DNA of 64,000 bases from Parietaria judaica. Taxonomy: Eukaryota > Streptophyta > Magnoliopsida > Rosales > Urticaceae. Under the pieces are notes generated by a model. It did not search any database. It had not been told where the DNA came from and saw only the letters and a list, made by a program, of their open reading frames with translations. The stretch lies in the NCBI GenBank assembly GCA_954871525.1, contig OX940866.1, positions 13,663,001 to 13,727,000 of the forward strand. The letters are read 5' to 3'. The translations under genes were made by a program, and so were the position numbers. Shown piece after piece: positions 25,895-38,148 of this stretch (its first letter is position 1; every line of letters begins with the position of its first letter).

Positions 25895-25945
25895 ATGTCA
25901 CACACGCCTAAAACGAGGGCAAAGGCACCAAAAACCGACCAATAG

Positions 25946-27967
25946 CAATTAATGTCGGTAGGGGAGAAAGATTCAGCCCAAGAAAGGGTCGACGACAACG
26001 AGGGCCCAGATTTGGAAATGACGCACCAGGTCCAAATCGACCCGCAGAATCCCGATCATAAAGTGGGAATCGGGGTCAACCTGGACAATGACGTCAGAAA
26101 AAGTCTAATCAAATTCCTCTCAAAGAACCACGACTGTTTCGCGTGGTCCCACGAAGGCATGCCGGGAATCGACCCAAGCATAACCGCACATCGCCTCAAC
26201 GTGGACCCGAGCCATAAGCCGGTGAAGTAAAAGAGGAGAAAATTGGGACCTGACCTGGCCCAGGCGGTAAATGATGAGGTCGAAAAACTACTAAAGACCG
26301 GCTCCATCAGGGAGGTAAAATACCCAGACTGGTTGGCCAATACAGTGGTGGTTAAGAAAAAGAACGGGAAGGCAAGAGATTGCATCGACTTCACCGACCT
26401 GAACAAAGCGTGTCCCAAAGATAGCTTCCCCATGCATCACATCGACCGCTTAGTGGAGGCAACCTGCGGACACGAGCTCATGTCCTTCATGGACGCTTTC
26501 TTTTGGTATAATCAAATCCTGATGCACCCCGAGGACCAAGAAAAAACCGCGTTCATAACAGACCGAGGAATTTACTACTATAAGGTAATGCCCTTTGGAC
26601 TCAAGAACGCGGGGGCAACATATCAACGGTTGGTTAACCAAATGTTTGCCGAACAACTCAAAAAAATAATGAAGGTCCATATCGACGATATGCTTGTGAA
26701 ATCCACCAAAACCATGGACCACGTGTCTCACCAGGAAGAGTGCTTCGCGATACTTCGAAAGTACCAAATGAAGCTCAACCCCGCTAAATGCACTTTCGGA
26801 GTAACATCCGGAAAGTTCCTCGGTTACCTGGTAACCCAACGAGGAATAGGGGCCAACCCGGATCAAATCAAAGATCTTCTGAACATGCCCTCCCCAAGGA
26901 CTATTCGGGAAACGCAGAGATTGACTGGAAGGATAGCGGCCCTCAATCGGTTCATCTTGAGGTCTACGGACAAATGTTTTCCCTTCTATAAGATCCTGAG
27001 GGGCAACAAAAAATTTGAATGGACCGAAGAATGCGAAAAAGCATTCCAAGACCTAAAAAGGTACCTATCAACGCCACCGATACTGTCCCGTCCGATTGCA
27101 GGAGAATCCTTGCTACTATACTTAGCAGTATCCTTCTCGGCCGTCAGTGGCGTAATCGTTCGGAAAGATAGAGGCGACCAAAGACCAATCTTCTACGTCA
27201 GCAAATCGCTGGAGGACGCAAAAACAATGTATCCCGCCATGGAAAAACTAGCTTTGGCTATGATAACCTCAGCGCGAAAACTTCGGCCATACTTCCAGTC
27301 TCATACCATCTTGGTGATGACGACTCAACCCTTAAGGGTAATCCTCCATAGCCCAAATCAATCAGGGAGACTGAAAAAATGGGCCGTCGAACTAAGAGAA
27401 TTCGACATCGAATATAAAATTCGAACATGCGCTAAGTCCCAAGTGCTAGCCGACTTCCTAATCGAACTCCCAACGGACGATCCAACGGGGAAGAAGGGGA
27501 ACGAAGAATGGTGTCTCGAAGTAGACGGGGTGTCAAATAAGGGCGGATCCGGAATAGGAATACGCTTGATTTCCCCAACCGGAGAGGTTTTGGAACAGTC
27601 TTTCAGGCTAAGATTCCATGCCACGAACAATGAGACGGAATACGAGGCAATGATAGCAGGGTTAAAACTGGCCAAGGCAGTCGGAGCCAGGAAAGTTAGG
27701 GCCCATTCGGATTCTAAACTTGTCACCTGCCAAATCAGTGGCGAGTATACCACCAGGGACGATCGCATGGAAAAATACCTCGCGGTGGTCAAGGACCTGA
27801 TCTCTCAATTCGACAAAGTTGAGGTAGTTCAGATACCACGAAGTGAAAATTCTTCGGCTGATGCTCTAGCCGGACTAGCATCCACTTCGGACCCCGAGGC
27901 AAAGAGGATAACTCCCGTGGAAGTAATAGACGAACCTAGTGTAAGTCTACACGTCCACAGTATCTGA
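25946..27967 (+). pseudogene. pol: Reverse transcriptase and two RNase H domains of the gypsy element
   Basis: A stop at 26228 splits a short N-terminal part from a long open stretch of 574 codons ending at TGA 27965-27967. Reverse-transcriptase blocks are present (DFTDLNKACPKD, MPFGLKNAGATYQRLV). The catalytic loop reads HIDD (26678-26689) where Y-x-D-D is expected, and SFMDAFFWYNQI replaces the usual SGYNQI, so activity is doubtful. The first RNase H follows the connection, with ILVMTTQPLR and the FDIEYK block. A second RNase H begins near 27520 with an Asp at about 27534, then NNETEYEAM and HSDSKLV, giving the D, E, D arrangement. The second domain places the element in the Tat lineage. 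Confidence 0.88.
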
Positions 27968-29224
27968 ACAGGTGTGGAAGACTGGAGAACTCCCATCCTG
28001 AATTATATCCTGACGGGAGAAAAACCCCAGGATAAGAAGAAGGCCCGGAAACTCCGTATTCAAAGTGCTAGGTTCTGCCTGATAGACGGATAATTATACA
28101 AACGAAGTTACTCCGGACCCTACCTAAGATGCTTAGGAAAGGCCGAAGCTAAAGTCATACTGCAGGAGATCCACGACGGAGAATACGGAAACCATTCCGG
28201 CGGGAGATCGATTTCTAACAAAGCGAAGCGGCAGGGTTTCTTTTAGCCATCCATGTTAGCTGACGCAGAAACTCATGCCAGGGGATGCGACAAATGTCAG
28301 CGTCATTCGCCGGCCATACATTGTCCGGCAGAGAAGTTGTCGTCAGTCTCGGTACCCTACCCATTCATGAAATGGTCCATGGATATAGTGGAACCCTTTC
28401 CCCTGGCACCAGCCGGGAAAAGATTCCTACTGGTCGTTACGGACTATTTCTCGAAGTGGGTAGAAGCCGAATCCTACGCCAACATCAAAGACTCAGATGT
28501 GGAACACTATGTGTGGAAAAACATCATAAGTCGCTTCGGATTGCCCAAGGAAATCATTGCCGACAACGGACCCCAGTTCGTGTCAAACAGGTTCCAGAAT
28601 TTCTGCTATAACTGGAAGATTTCCCTAAACACATCCACTCCCAGATATCCGCAAGGAAACGGTCAGGCGGAAGTCTCCAACCGAACCATCATGGATGGTA
28701 TCAAGAAAAGACTTGACACCAAAAAGGGTCGATGGGTCGATGAGCTCATAGGCGTTTTATGGTCATACAGGACCACCCCGCGGAGAGCAACGGGAGAAAC
28801 CCCTTTTTCGATGGTATACGGCACCAAAGCAGTCATACCAGCCGAGATCGAGGCCCCAAGTCTCAGGAGGGAGTACGCTCCCGACAACGCAAAGATTAAC
28901 GACGAAATAAGATTAGACCAACTTGATCACGCAGATGAAAAATGCGAACAAGCCTTAATTCGAATTACTAACTACCAAAACTCGGTAGCTAGGTATTACA
29001 ATTCTAAAGTTAAGCATCGAAGATTCACCTCCGGGGAATTGGTCCTCAGACGGGTCTTCCAGAACACGGCCGAGCCCAGCGCCGGTAAATTGGGGGCTAA
29101 CTGGGAAGGACCCTATATCGTTACTGAAGTAGTAAAGCCCGGTGTATACAAAATAGCAACCCCTGACGGATCAAGAGTCCTTCGGAGCTGGAATGCTATG
29201 CACCTCAGAAAGTACTACGCATAA
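27968..29224 (+). pseudogene. int: Integrase region of the gypsy element
   Basis: Stops at 28091 and 28244 break the N-terminal zinc domain region. From 28253 a 323-codon stretch is open to TAA 29222-29224. The catalytic triad is intact: Asp 28382-28384 (MDIVEPF), Asp 28562-28564 (ADNGPQF) and Glu 28670-28672 (GQAEVSN), with D-35-E spacing. The C-terminal domain with GKLGANWEGPYIV follows. The upstream stops, not the catalytic core, inactivate it. Confidence 0.88.
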
Positions 29225-30306
29225 AAGGTCAGAAATTGACTTCCCATGAACTACATAGTGGCTTGATCCCCAGAGAATGGGGTACGTAGGCAGTTTGGCC
29301 AAAACGGTCGATCACAGCCCCAACAAACCCAATAACCCTACATGCCCCTACCTCCCAAGATAAGGGCGTCCGACCAAAGGAAGAGTCTCGACTTCAACAA
29401 TCTCCGAAAGAAGCTACCCGAGTAATATCCGGACACAAGTAAGTGATCTCATTTTCAAAAGGAATTCATTTCATCCCTATCAAAGAAATACATTTCATTT
29501 TTGAATGCCTATATATTATTTAAGTAAATCATAACCATTGTCGTGATATTATCAACAATCCATAAACTATAGAAATCGTAAGTCCAGAACAACAAGTTTT
29601 GGCATCTCCATGGGTACCAAACCCTTTCTTTGCAAGTAACATACTTGCCCGGGTACCATACCCTTTCTTTGCAAGTAACATACTTGCCCGGGTACCATAC
29701 CCTATCAAACCCTGCCCCCAGAGGCCCACACGCCTTGCTCGATCTCGGAAACCACTACAGAGCTGCTCGAAGAACAGCACCAGGCAAACGAACATCTACT
29801 CCCCAAGGTACTACAAACCCTACTAAACATATTTCATTGTTCACTACCCTCAGGCTCGAATAAGCTAGATCGTATCAAATTTTTTCTTAACGTATGTATT
29901 AAGATCGGGATATTTGATCTGAAAATTGATAAAAATGTCCTGATCGAATACACCGATCAAAAACTCTGCAAATTAGATTAACAGATTATTATTCCAAAAT
30001 GTTTACAGAAAACAACTATTTATTTTAATTTCTGCAAACAAGATAGCAATTTATTTTAGAACAACAATTCTTGCAAAAGAGATGGCAAATTATTATAAAG
30101 GCCCTAACCACGGGCAGAATGCTTGCAAAATAATAAAATTACAAAAAAAGGGTTCAGGTCCCACGACCTTCCCGAAATAAGGCCCTAACCGCGGGCAGAA
30201 ACGATGTTCGATACTTATTCGAAAAATAAAAGAAAAAAGGGAAAAAGAGCAATAAGCTCAGAGACGACTGCCCTCTCTAAGCAGCATCGAAAGAGGTCTC
30301 TTCTCG
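29225..30306. other. Spacer between pol and antisense gene in the gypsy element
   Basis: Non-coding spacer. It contains a 39-bp tandem repeat with about two and a half units (about 29621-29705, unit beginning ccctttctttgcaagtaaca). A 20-bp phrase (ggccctaacc.cgggcagaa) appears twice near 30100 and 30181. Confidence 0.55.
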
Positions 30307-33123
30307 CTAGGTCGATTCGGTCGGGTCCAGCTCGGTCGCACTCGATGTGGTCGGGAGATGTACGTTCGGCTTAAACGGGGTCGGCTCGGTCTGGGTCGGG
30401 TCGTCTTTGGACGGAGTAACTTTAGGCCCGATCTGGGCAGATTCACTCGGGGTCGGCTCAATAGGTGTGTTCTCTTTCGGGAGGACCGCTGCATTCAAGC
30501 CTGGCTCAGGATTTGCAACACCAGCACCCTCTGTCAGGTCGAACTCGGGAGAGAGAGCTGGAGAGTCCACCACGGGTGCCGGTTGCCCGGCCAGGAGGTC
30601 TTCGTACGTAGACTTGTCCTCCGTGAGAATTTCCAGCTCGCCCGAAAAGTCGATGAGTTTACCCTCGAGTATCTCACCGATGATCGCCACGTTGCCCTGA
30701 ACCTGGTGAAGGATCTTGGTATCGTGTGCAATCTTCTCATGGTGAGCAATCACCGCGTCTCTTTGCTGCACGCGCTTGCGATACTTACGCCGAACAGCCT
30801 TGGCGGCCTCTTTCTCAGCAGCTGCCTCCGCCCGAACACCGGCCAGCTTATCAAGGGTGCAAGTGTGATCCACTTTCACCGCTATCAGCTCCTCGCGGAG
30901 TTCTCTCAAGCTATTCCGAGCTCGGCCCAATGCAGCGTCGGAGGTGGTGAGCAGCGCGAGTGCCGTTTTCTCAGCCGCCTGGGCCTCGGAGACCAGAGCA
31001 GGAGCATTGACTAGCTTCTCCCTAAGATCCGCCTCAGTAATCTCCAAGGCCTTAATCTTATGGTCTTTCACCCTGACCAAGCGCTTCAACTCGAGGACCT
31101 CCCTGTCCCTCAGCGCCAATTGCCCGGAATTCTTTTCAAGCTCGGCGTTCACCCGGGCTAGCTCTTTTTCCTTCTCGGCCAGTGTGGCCTTGATCCCCTC
31201 CCCCTCAGCTTCGGACAGCCTCTCCTTGAGCTCCCTAAGCGCGTCCTCATAACCGAGGACCATGTCGTTGGCATACGCACCAAGCTGCCACCAAAAATAA
31301 AAAACTTAGAAAAAAAATTCTAAGAAATAAAACGCACCCGACAGAAACGAAAAGCGTGATGAAAGGCACCTCATTTACCTTAGCGTGTATAGCTGCAAAA
31401 GCGTTATATGCCCAGGGCCGAGTGACGTCGTCATCCCTCACGGGGGAAATTCCCCCGCCCGTCAGAGATATTCCCGACCACGACCCGGTCACGACCAGCC
31501 TTCTTCTTATAGACAACTCTTTTCTTCCCCGAACCAGGAACTGAGGTCGGAGGCTTGGAGCCGCCAGATTGAAGCACCTCGGAGAAATACTTGGTCACCT
31601 CTCGCGCAGGCTCCCCCTCGGTATCCTGAGGCTTATCCCCCTTTGGATTTTTGCGAGCCAGCTCCTCCTCGGCGGAGCGAACTCGCTTACCCTAGCTCTG
31701 TGGGCTCGCAACCTCAGCCGGCGCTAGCCCGGAAGAAGATAGAGGCTCGGAAGCCCCAGTTGGCTCCAGAGTCAGTTTTTTGTCGGAGATCTCGACGAAC
31801 TCCCGCTCAGCAACAGCCCGGGAAGCCTCTTGCTCGGCTGCCGAAAGAACAGTCCTCTCTGGGACTTGCTCCGACGCGACCTCCGGACTGGGAGTCGCCT
31901 TGAGCCCTTCAGCGGGCAGAGTAGCAACCGACCTCCGGGTCTCCCCCTCCTTAGGAACCTTCTGAACCTTCCCGGAGACCTTTTTCGCTCCCTTGGCCAC
32001 CTCAGGCCGACCAGAAATCTTCTCGGTCGACTGAATGACCTTTTCCTTCCCCTTCCCTGGGACCATTTTGGCCCGATCAGAAACTTTTCCAACCACTTGA
32101 GTGGTCTTCCCCTTCTTTTTTCCTGACGCAGCAGCCTTGACGGTTGCGCGCTGAGCCCTCAAATCCCGATAATTGAGCTCGGCAGTCATATCTGACGAAC
32201 AGAATCTATTAGTAGATTTTCAGAACTCGAAATAAAAATAAAGACCCAGGTTAGAAGATCTACCTTCCTTCTCGGAACTACTTGAACCTTGATCGAACTC
32301 GACAAATGTGCAACTGGGCCCAAGATGCCAAACCCCAGAAGCAATAAATCTCTCCTCGGTAAGATCCTTCCACTCGATACCACCTTTAGGGAACAAAACT
32401 TCGTTTTTAGCAATCCACTCCTCCCCAAGCGACCTAGACCTCACTTTCTTCCCTTCCCGATCTGAAAAATACAATGAACAAATATCATAAAAAAGGAAGA
32501 GCGAGCAAAAGAAAAACCCGAGCAAAGGTTAGAAGAAAATTACCGATCTTATGAGCCCATTTATTCACATAAGAATCCCAAGTACCAAAAGACCCCGAGC
32601 AAGGCATAAAAAAGAAATATCTATCCTGCCACCCGTCATCTTTGTTCGGAATGCCTCTAATGAAATCACCCTTGTGACCCTTGACCGAAATGTAAAACCT
32701 ACCCTCGGCCCTAGAATTTTTCTTGACCGTAAACACTTCGAGCATATCGAACAGTGACAGGTTACAACCCTCTTCCCTACATCTAACCCAATAAGCGAGC
32801 AGAATCTTATAGGAATTCGGGCTCAACTGAGCCAAAGAAATATCCAACTGATTCACGTACCTGAGGATAGGTTTAGGAATCGGAAATCTCAACCCACAAT
32901 CCTGAAAATACCTCTCGTAAATGCAAACCCAATCATCTTTGATCGAGTCCGCAAATTCATCAGAATCTGGAACCCGAAGAGGGACAGACTCAGGAATATC
33001 ATACTCCGACCTGAGTCGAGGGATATCCACTTTCCTCAGTCTAGACCTAGGTGAATCAGTCTGAAGGAACTCCGAAACCAAGACCGGACCCTTAGCCTTA
33101 CTCTTCTTGCTACCATCAGCCAT
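30307..33123 (-). pseudogene. Antisense accessory gene in the gypsy element (putative gypsy-type transposon domain plus coiled coil)
   Basis: Four minus-strand exons fit: 32544-33123, 32264-32461, 31379-32191 and 30307-31284, with GT-AG introns keeping phase at the first two junctions. The start is MADGSKKSK at 33123; an in-frame ATG lies nine bases upstream. The N-terminal half (SEYDIPESVPLRVP, WVCIYERYFQDCGLRFPIPK, ILLAYWVRCREEGC) resembles the plant domain named putative gypsy-type transposon (Transposase_28 in Pfam, from memory). A lysine- and serine-rich middle follows. The last exon encodes a strong coiled coil (KEKELARVNAELEKNSGQLA) and an acidic, proline- and threonine-rich tail. An in-frame TAG at 31692-31694 and an apparent frameshift near 31440-31470 interrupt exon 3. 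Function is unknown; such antisense genes have been reported from Tat-type elements. Confidence 0.72.
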
Positions 33124-33894
33124 TTTTCGCAAATCTTAAAAAAGAAACCTACACACAGAAATACCCAGAAACCCAGAAAAAGCCAAACCCAAATCTCCAA
33201 ACACAATCCCAAACCCAAAAATACCTAGTCCTGGTCGAAAAATAGCAACAAATCCTAGAACCAAAGAAAAGAAATGCAGGAAAAGGAGAAAAAACCTGGA
33301 AACCCTAGGACAATATTGCTCGAGGTTGCAGAACAACAATGGCGAAGAAAAAGCTTCTCTCTTGTCACGAGTGCGAAAATGAAAAAAGAAGAGAGAGAAA
33401 AGCTTAAATTGGAAAGAAGAAAAGCAGTTACCTGGATTCGAAGCGACACACCGAATAGAGTTCCAAAAAAGCTGATTGGACCTCTGCGAAGAAACACTCA
33501 AGTGTTTTTATAATCGAAAGTCGACCCGAATCGCAAGGCTAGGGTTCCCTCGATTCTCGCGCCGAAGACCATCCAACGACTGGGACCAATTCCCAAATCG
33601 TGAACGTCGGCGCAATGATGAGCTGACCAAGTCAGCAGAAGTCGAAGAGGTTATCCTCTTCTTCGAATCACGAGCAAAAAGTTCGAAATCATTTCGATTT
33701 CAAAAGAAATTGCGCCTCAACCCCAGAAGAAAATGATATTATCATGAAAACGATTCTAGTGTCCCTAAATCAATTTAGTTTTGCGGCAAAAGTCGCAAAT
33801 ATTTCTGATTTCGCAAATTTAATTAATTTTCATCACGAATTTTTACATGGTTTTGTCAAATTTATACTATAAATAATATTTCATATTTTTTTAT
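33124..33894. other. Region between antisense gene start and 3' LTR
   Basis: No sense coding sequence is seen. This is where a promoter for the minus-strand accessory gene would be expected, unless transcription starts in the 3' LTR. AT-rich from about 33770. Confidence 0.4.
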
Positions 33895-33908
33895 AGTAGG
33901 GGGCTATC
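33895..33908 (+). other. Polypurine tract of the gypsy element
   Basis: AGTAGGGGGCTATC directly precedes the 3' LTR; the G run is the likely plus-strand primer. Confidence 0.65.
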
Positions 33909-34842
33909 TGTTGATGTGCAAATTCGTTCCTTAATCGGCATTATGAGATCGTTAATTAAATTAATGGTCCAAATTAATTAAAGCCTAAGTCATGAATATA
34001 ATTGAATATTTATGCAAAATGGGTTTACAAAATACGAAGCCCAGAGGCCCAATGAACATTCGATTATGTTCAGGCCCGAACAGAACCAAAAGGCCACGAA
34101 GCCAAAAACCTTCCCCGATCAGAAAATGTCCAAATGAGGTCCGAACAGAGCTTTCCAAAGGAAGAAATCCCGAACAAAGCTCAAAGATCTTACCTCAAGA
34201 CAAAAAACAACACTTGGTTGAAATCCAAACATCAAACAGATTAAACGACCTGAAGAACCCAAAGCTCGCCCCGGGCAGAGATTGCCACAAAGAGATCCGA
34301 ACAGAAACATACGAAATCCAAGCACGAGCAGACCAAGTCAACCACCTCAATTCAAAAATCCGAAGCCCAACCAGGAAGATAGCAAGCCACGTGTCAGCTC
34401 GATAGCAAGCCAGGCCCCGAACTTGAAGCCACCACCAACGTACACTTCCAACGGGCAGAAATTAGAAGCCTATAAAAGCAAGAAGACAACCCCATCATAC
34501 GCACGCAAGCATTCATCCTGAGAGAAGAGTCTGTGAGATTTGTATTTTCAGAGTGTTTTCATCTCTATTTTCGATCAACCAGAAATTGGCTTTTTGGTTT
34601 CGGTTGATCATCTTTTCAAAGCAATAAACGTACAGAGAACGTAGTCAACTACCTCACTGGGACGAACCTCTCTAAAAAACCTCGGTGTGCTACTCTTCTT
34701 TATTCATCTAATTTTGTTTTTATTTTGTTATCGTCTACAGTATTGACGACGCGGAGGTCAGAATCCACAAAAATTCAGCAATATGAAATCGAAATCTCAT
34801 TCACAATTCACGTGACTGTTGGTGTGTGAAAACACATCATCA
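33909..34842 (+). repeat. 3' LTR of the Tat-type gypsy element
   Basis: Same ends as the 5' LTR and a TATA box at 34471-34477. Compared with the 5' LTR, a block of about 70 bp after gaagat (near 34375) is missing and replaced by the short filler agcaagc. The two LTRs otherwise align throughout. Confidence 0.93.
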
Positions 34843-34847
34843 AGAAT

Positions 34848-37800
34848 GAAAAAAAAAATATTACAAAAAGGAAATGAATAATATTATATCATTTTTTTCC
34901 TACCATATATACCTAGCATCCATATGCATATTTTAACCTCTTCTTAATATTTTCTTCATGGCCTACCGAATTGAAAATAACTTGATATCTCAACATCTCA
35001 TTTCTTATGCGAGCGTATTGGCCTACCTTATTCAGCAAAGTTTCGCATCAAGATTTAGAAATGGAGTAAAAACCAAAATGACGACATGAACACATATGGT
35101 AAAAAGATGCGGAAAGATGATATATGAAAGCTAATGGATGTCATAAACCAAATTTTGGTAAAGTGTAGAATAATAAAATTATATCCAACATGTTGTAAAG
35201 TAAAGTGCAGTATAATTATATCCAACATGAAGACAGTACCTCTTGAAGTTGTATTGTGGGAGTGATTTTTTTCACTGAAAAAAGGAAGAAAAAAATCATT
35301 AGAATAGAAATGGTAGCATTAGGTCTGTATATCATCTTTCTATAACCTCTATTTATATGCTACTAAACGTATAAAGAGGCAAATCTTTAGTAATTAGTAT
35401 ACATAAATACAAACTAATAAATTTTGACATTAAGTAAGAGAAATCAAAAGTCTAAACATCTTTATGGAATACAAACGATCAAAGGTTATCCAATATTGAT
35501 AACTATGATTTTATAAATAAAAATAATGATACAAATTCTCTATTTCAGCATGTATAAATTTATGTTCGTTAGAAATAGATTGTGTATATTTCAAATATAT
35601 ATATTTTTTAATTCGATTGTTGTGTTAAGCATGGAATAAGATTATATTTTTTTCATTTATAGATATTTGTGTGCTATATATAAGATTAAACAAACAATAT
35701 TTTGTTTTTCTAATGGAAATCTATTATCTGATGATTAATGCGCAATTAAATATAGAATATAAAAAAAAGTTTGATTGCAGTTATATATATAAAGTTTGAT
35801 TGCAGTCTACTAATTTCAATGATACAAATTAATTGATATAAAAACCTAATAAATATTGTGTGTTTCTTTTATTGATGGAGTTTGGATGGGTAATAAATAG
35901 TGAATTTTCTTAATTTAAAAAATTAAAAATTTGAGAAATTTGGAAATAAGAATTCCTTTGATCTTAGAGTGCCATGTCATCTTTGGAAATGTGAATTTTA
36001 AATTTAATTCAAAATTCTAGAAAAATAGCATTTGAAGATGTCATTATAAAAAATTTATTGAGAAAACTTGTCTTCATGCTCTTATATATATATATATATA
36101 TATATTTTACTTTTTAGACTATTAACTTTTTAGACTTTGTGAATTTTTCTAGTTATTTTTAATTGATTTGATACTTGTTGATGTTTATTACTTTTCCACA
36201 TAGATCCACATTTTACTTAAAGTTGTATATAATATTGATGCAAAATTGTTTTGAAGTTTATAAATAGACATTAAAAAGTAATTTATTTTTATTTTATTGT
36301 GAGAAATTAAAAGACTACAGAAACTAAACTGTACAATATATAAATACAATAATATATGACATGATGCCAATAAAAATAATATTTAAAAGTTTAATTAGTT
36401 TTATTTGTAATTAGTATTTTTTATTAGTAAATTTACATATTATTTTTACTACTTATCGGTTTAGCTTTTTACTTATAAAATTAAATCGGCTTAATTGGTA
36501 TTTTTTTTATAGCAAAAACCCAAAAATATACGTATATTGTTTTTTTATATTCCCGTAAATAATATTTTCAGACGATTTGTAGTAAGCGGTCTTTAAAACA
36601 CTAACGACAACACCGGTATAAAATATATATAATTAAAAGTAAAAATCTCTAATAAGAGGAAAAAAAAATCCAGCCCCCCAACCCGAAATTTCTGGTTCTG
36701 CCACTATATCATATGATCATAGATAAGATTTCCAGATATTATGAATCTTTGTTTTTATAATTTAGTTGACGTATTTTCACCTTCATTATATTTTCAATAT
36801 ATTGGGTGAAATTTTGAATTTATATATGTGTTTAGATAAGTAGATTCTAATGATTTTATGATATATATTTACTAGGGCAGTTAAACATAACCCTACTTTA
36901 TTGAAATGTATATCGTCGTATATCTAATATTTAATTGTCGTTTACATTCTCTTTGTATTACTCTTATGACATATCGTCTTGCGTTTTCTTGTCATAAATA
37001 AAAATAATGTCATTTTCTTACAGCCATGTCGTTTTTAAAGAGACAGACGTCTTTTACAATTATGTTGTCATTGTCCCAAAACTGCTGCTTTATGTTCCAA
37101 TATTGTCGTATTCTTGTATGGGATATTTTATTTGCATCATAAATATCGAATCTTATATATAGTGCGTCAATAAATTTTCATTCTTTTTTAACAAAAACAG
37201 AATCCAAAAGCCACAAAATAATATTAAGGTCTAATTTTTTCGGTGCCGATTTAGCATTTATTGTGTTAGTGACCCGTGTACCTCTCAAGTTAATAAAATT
37301 AATTAAATTTTAACGTTTAATTATCGATACGCCTAAACATGTCCGTCGTGTAACAAACCTTAAGGAGTACCTCAACACTAATTTTTTAGTCTTTGAGTGC
37401 CGCTAAAAAAGAAGTCGAAAATATGCCGGCGCGTTTATTAAAATATTAGATATTTATATCGCAAAAATTCTTTCTTTTAAATAACTCGTTTCCTACAAAT
37501 ACATGTCGTTTTCCTAGAATGTTTGCCGTTTTCCAAAACAATCCATGTCGTTCCTTATTTCCTTCGTGTTCTTTTCCTATCTAACAGATAGGAAAACAAT
37601 CTTTGTGTAGACAGTTCCCATAATGCAATTTTCGGTCCTTTTTTTATTAATTCAAGTACTATCACACACTACAAAATTAACTCATAAATACTTTAAATGA
37701 AGCAATAAATTTAACATAAATGATAAGATAAAACATGTCCCAAAGAACCACAAATAAAAGAGGAGATGGCTGACTTATGGTTAGTCAAAAATCAACAAAA

Positions 37801-38148
37801 GAGCCCACTAAAATCATATATGGGTACTTTTGCCACCCCTGTTTTTACTCTTGCTGTTTTTTTAAAGGGTACTTTTGTGGTCACTCCAAGGTGCGCTGAT
37901 GTGGAAAGATGGTAGCCAAATGCTATCTGAAAAGTAAAGGAGTGCTGACGTGGCTGGCAAGTAGAGGGGAAATGGTGATGTGGACATGAGTTGACCTTTT
38001 GACTTTGACCAATCAGCATGCTATCAATCTTCTTTTGGGAGTTGTTTCATGAAAATATAGACAGAGAGAAGATTATAAACTTCATACATACATACATACA
38101 GATGTGAAGAATTTTTTATTGAAAGATACGAAGAATATGTGATATTAA
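34848..38148. other. AT-rich gene-free region
   Basis: Continues the sequence interrupted by the gypsy insertion and is probably transposon-derived. It contains an AT run at about 36085-36105 and long A and T tracts. A stretch at 37810-38035 carries tgggtacttttgccacc, another relative of the Mutator-like tip motif. A tetranucleotide run (CATA)n occurs near 38083-38099. No gene is recognised. Confidence 0.5.

Larger units (their letters stand above)
22340..34842 (+). mobile_element. Ty3/gypsy LTR retrotransposon, Tat-type, with antisense accessory gene
   Basis: Complete but inactivated element with LTRs 22340-23336 and 33909-34842, primer binding site, gag, protease, reverse transcriptase-RNase H, a second RNase H, integrase and polypurine tract, flanked by AGAAT (22335-22339 and 34843-34847). 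The tandem of two RNase H domains and the long spacer with an extra antisense gene between integrase and the 3' LTR are the marks of the Tat lineage (Tat, Ogre, Retand). By eye the LTRs differ at roughly 20-25 positions in about 925 aligned bases plus a few indels, so the insertion is fairly recent. Confidence 0.93.

Noticed and set aside
30358..31014. Plus-strand frames of up to 218 codons opposite the antisense gene
   Set aside because: They are shadows of the minus-strand coiled-coil exon, with no domain similarity and unlikely composition.
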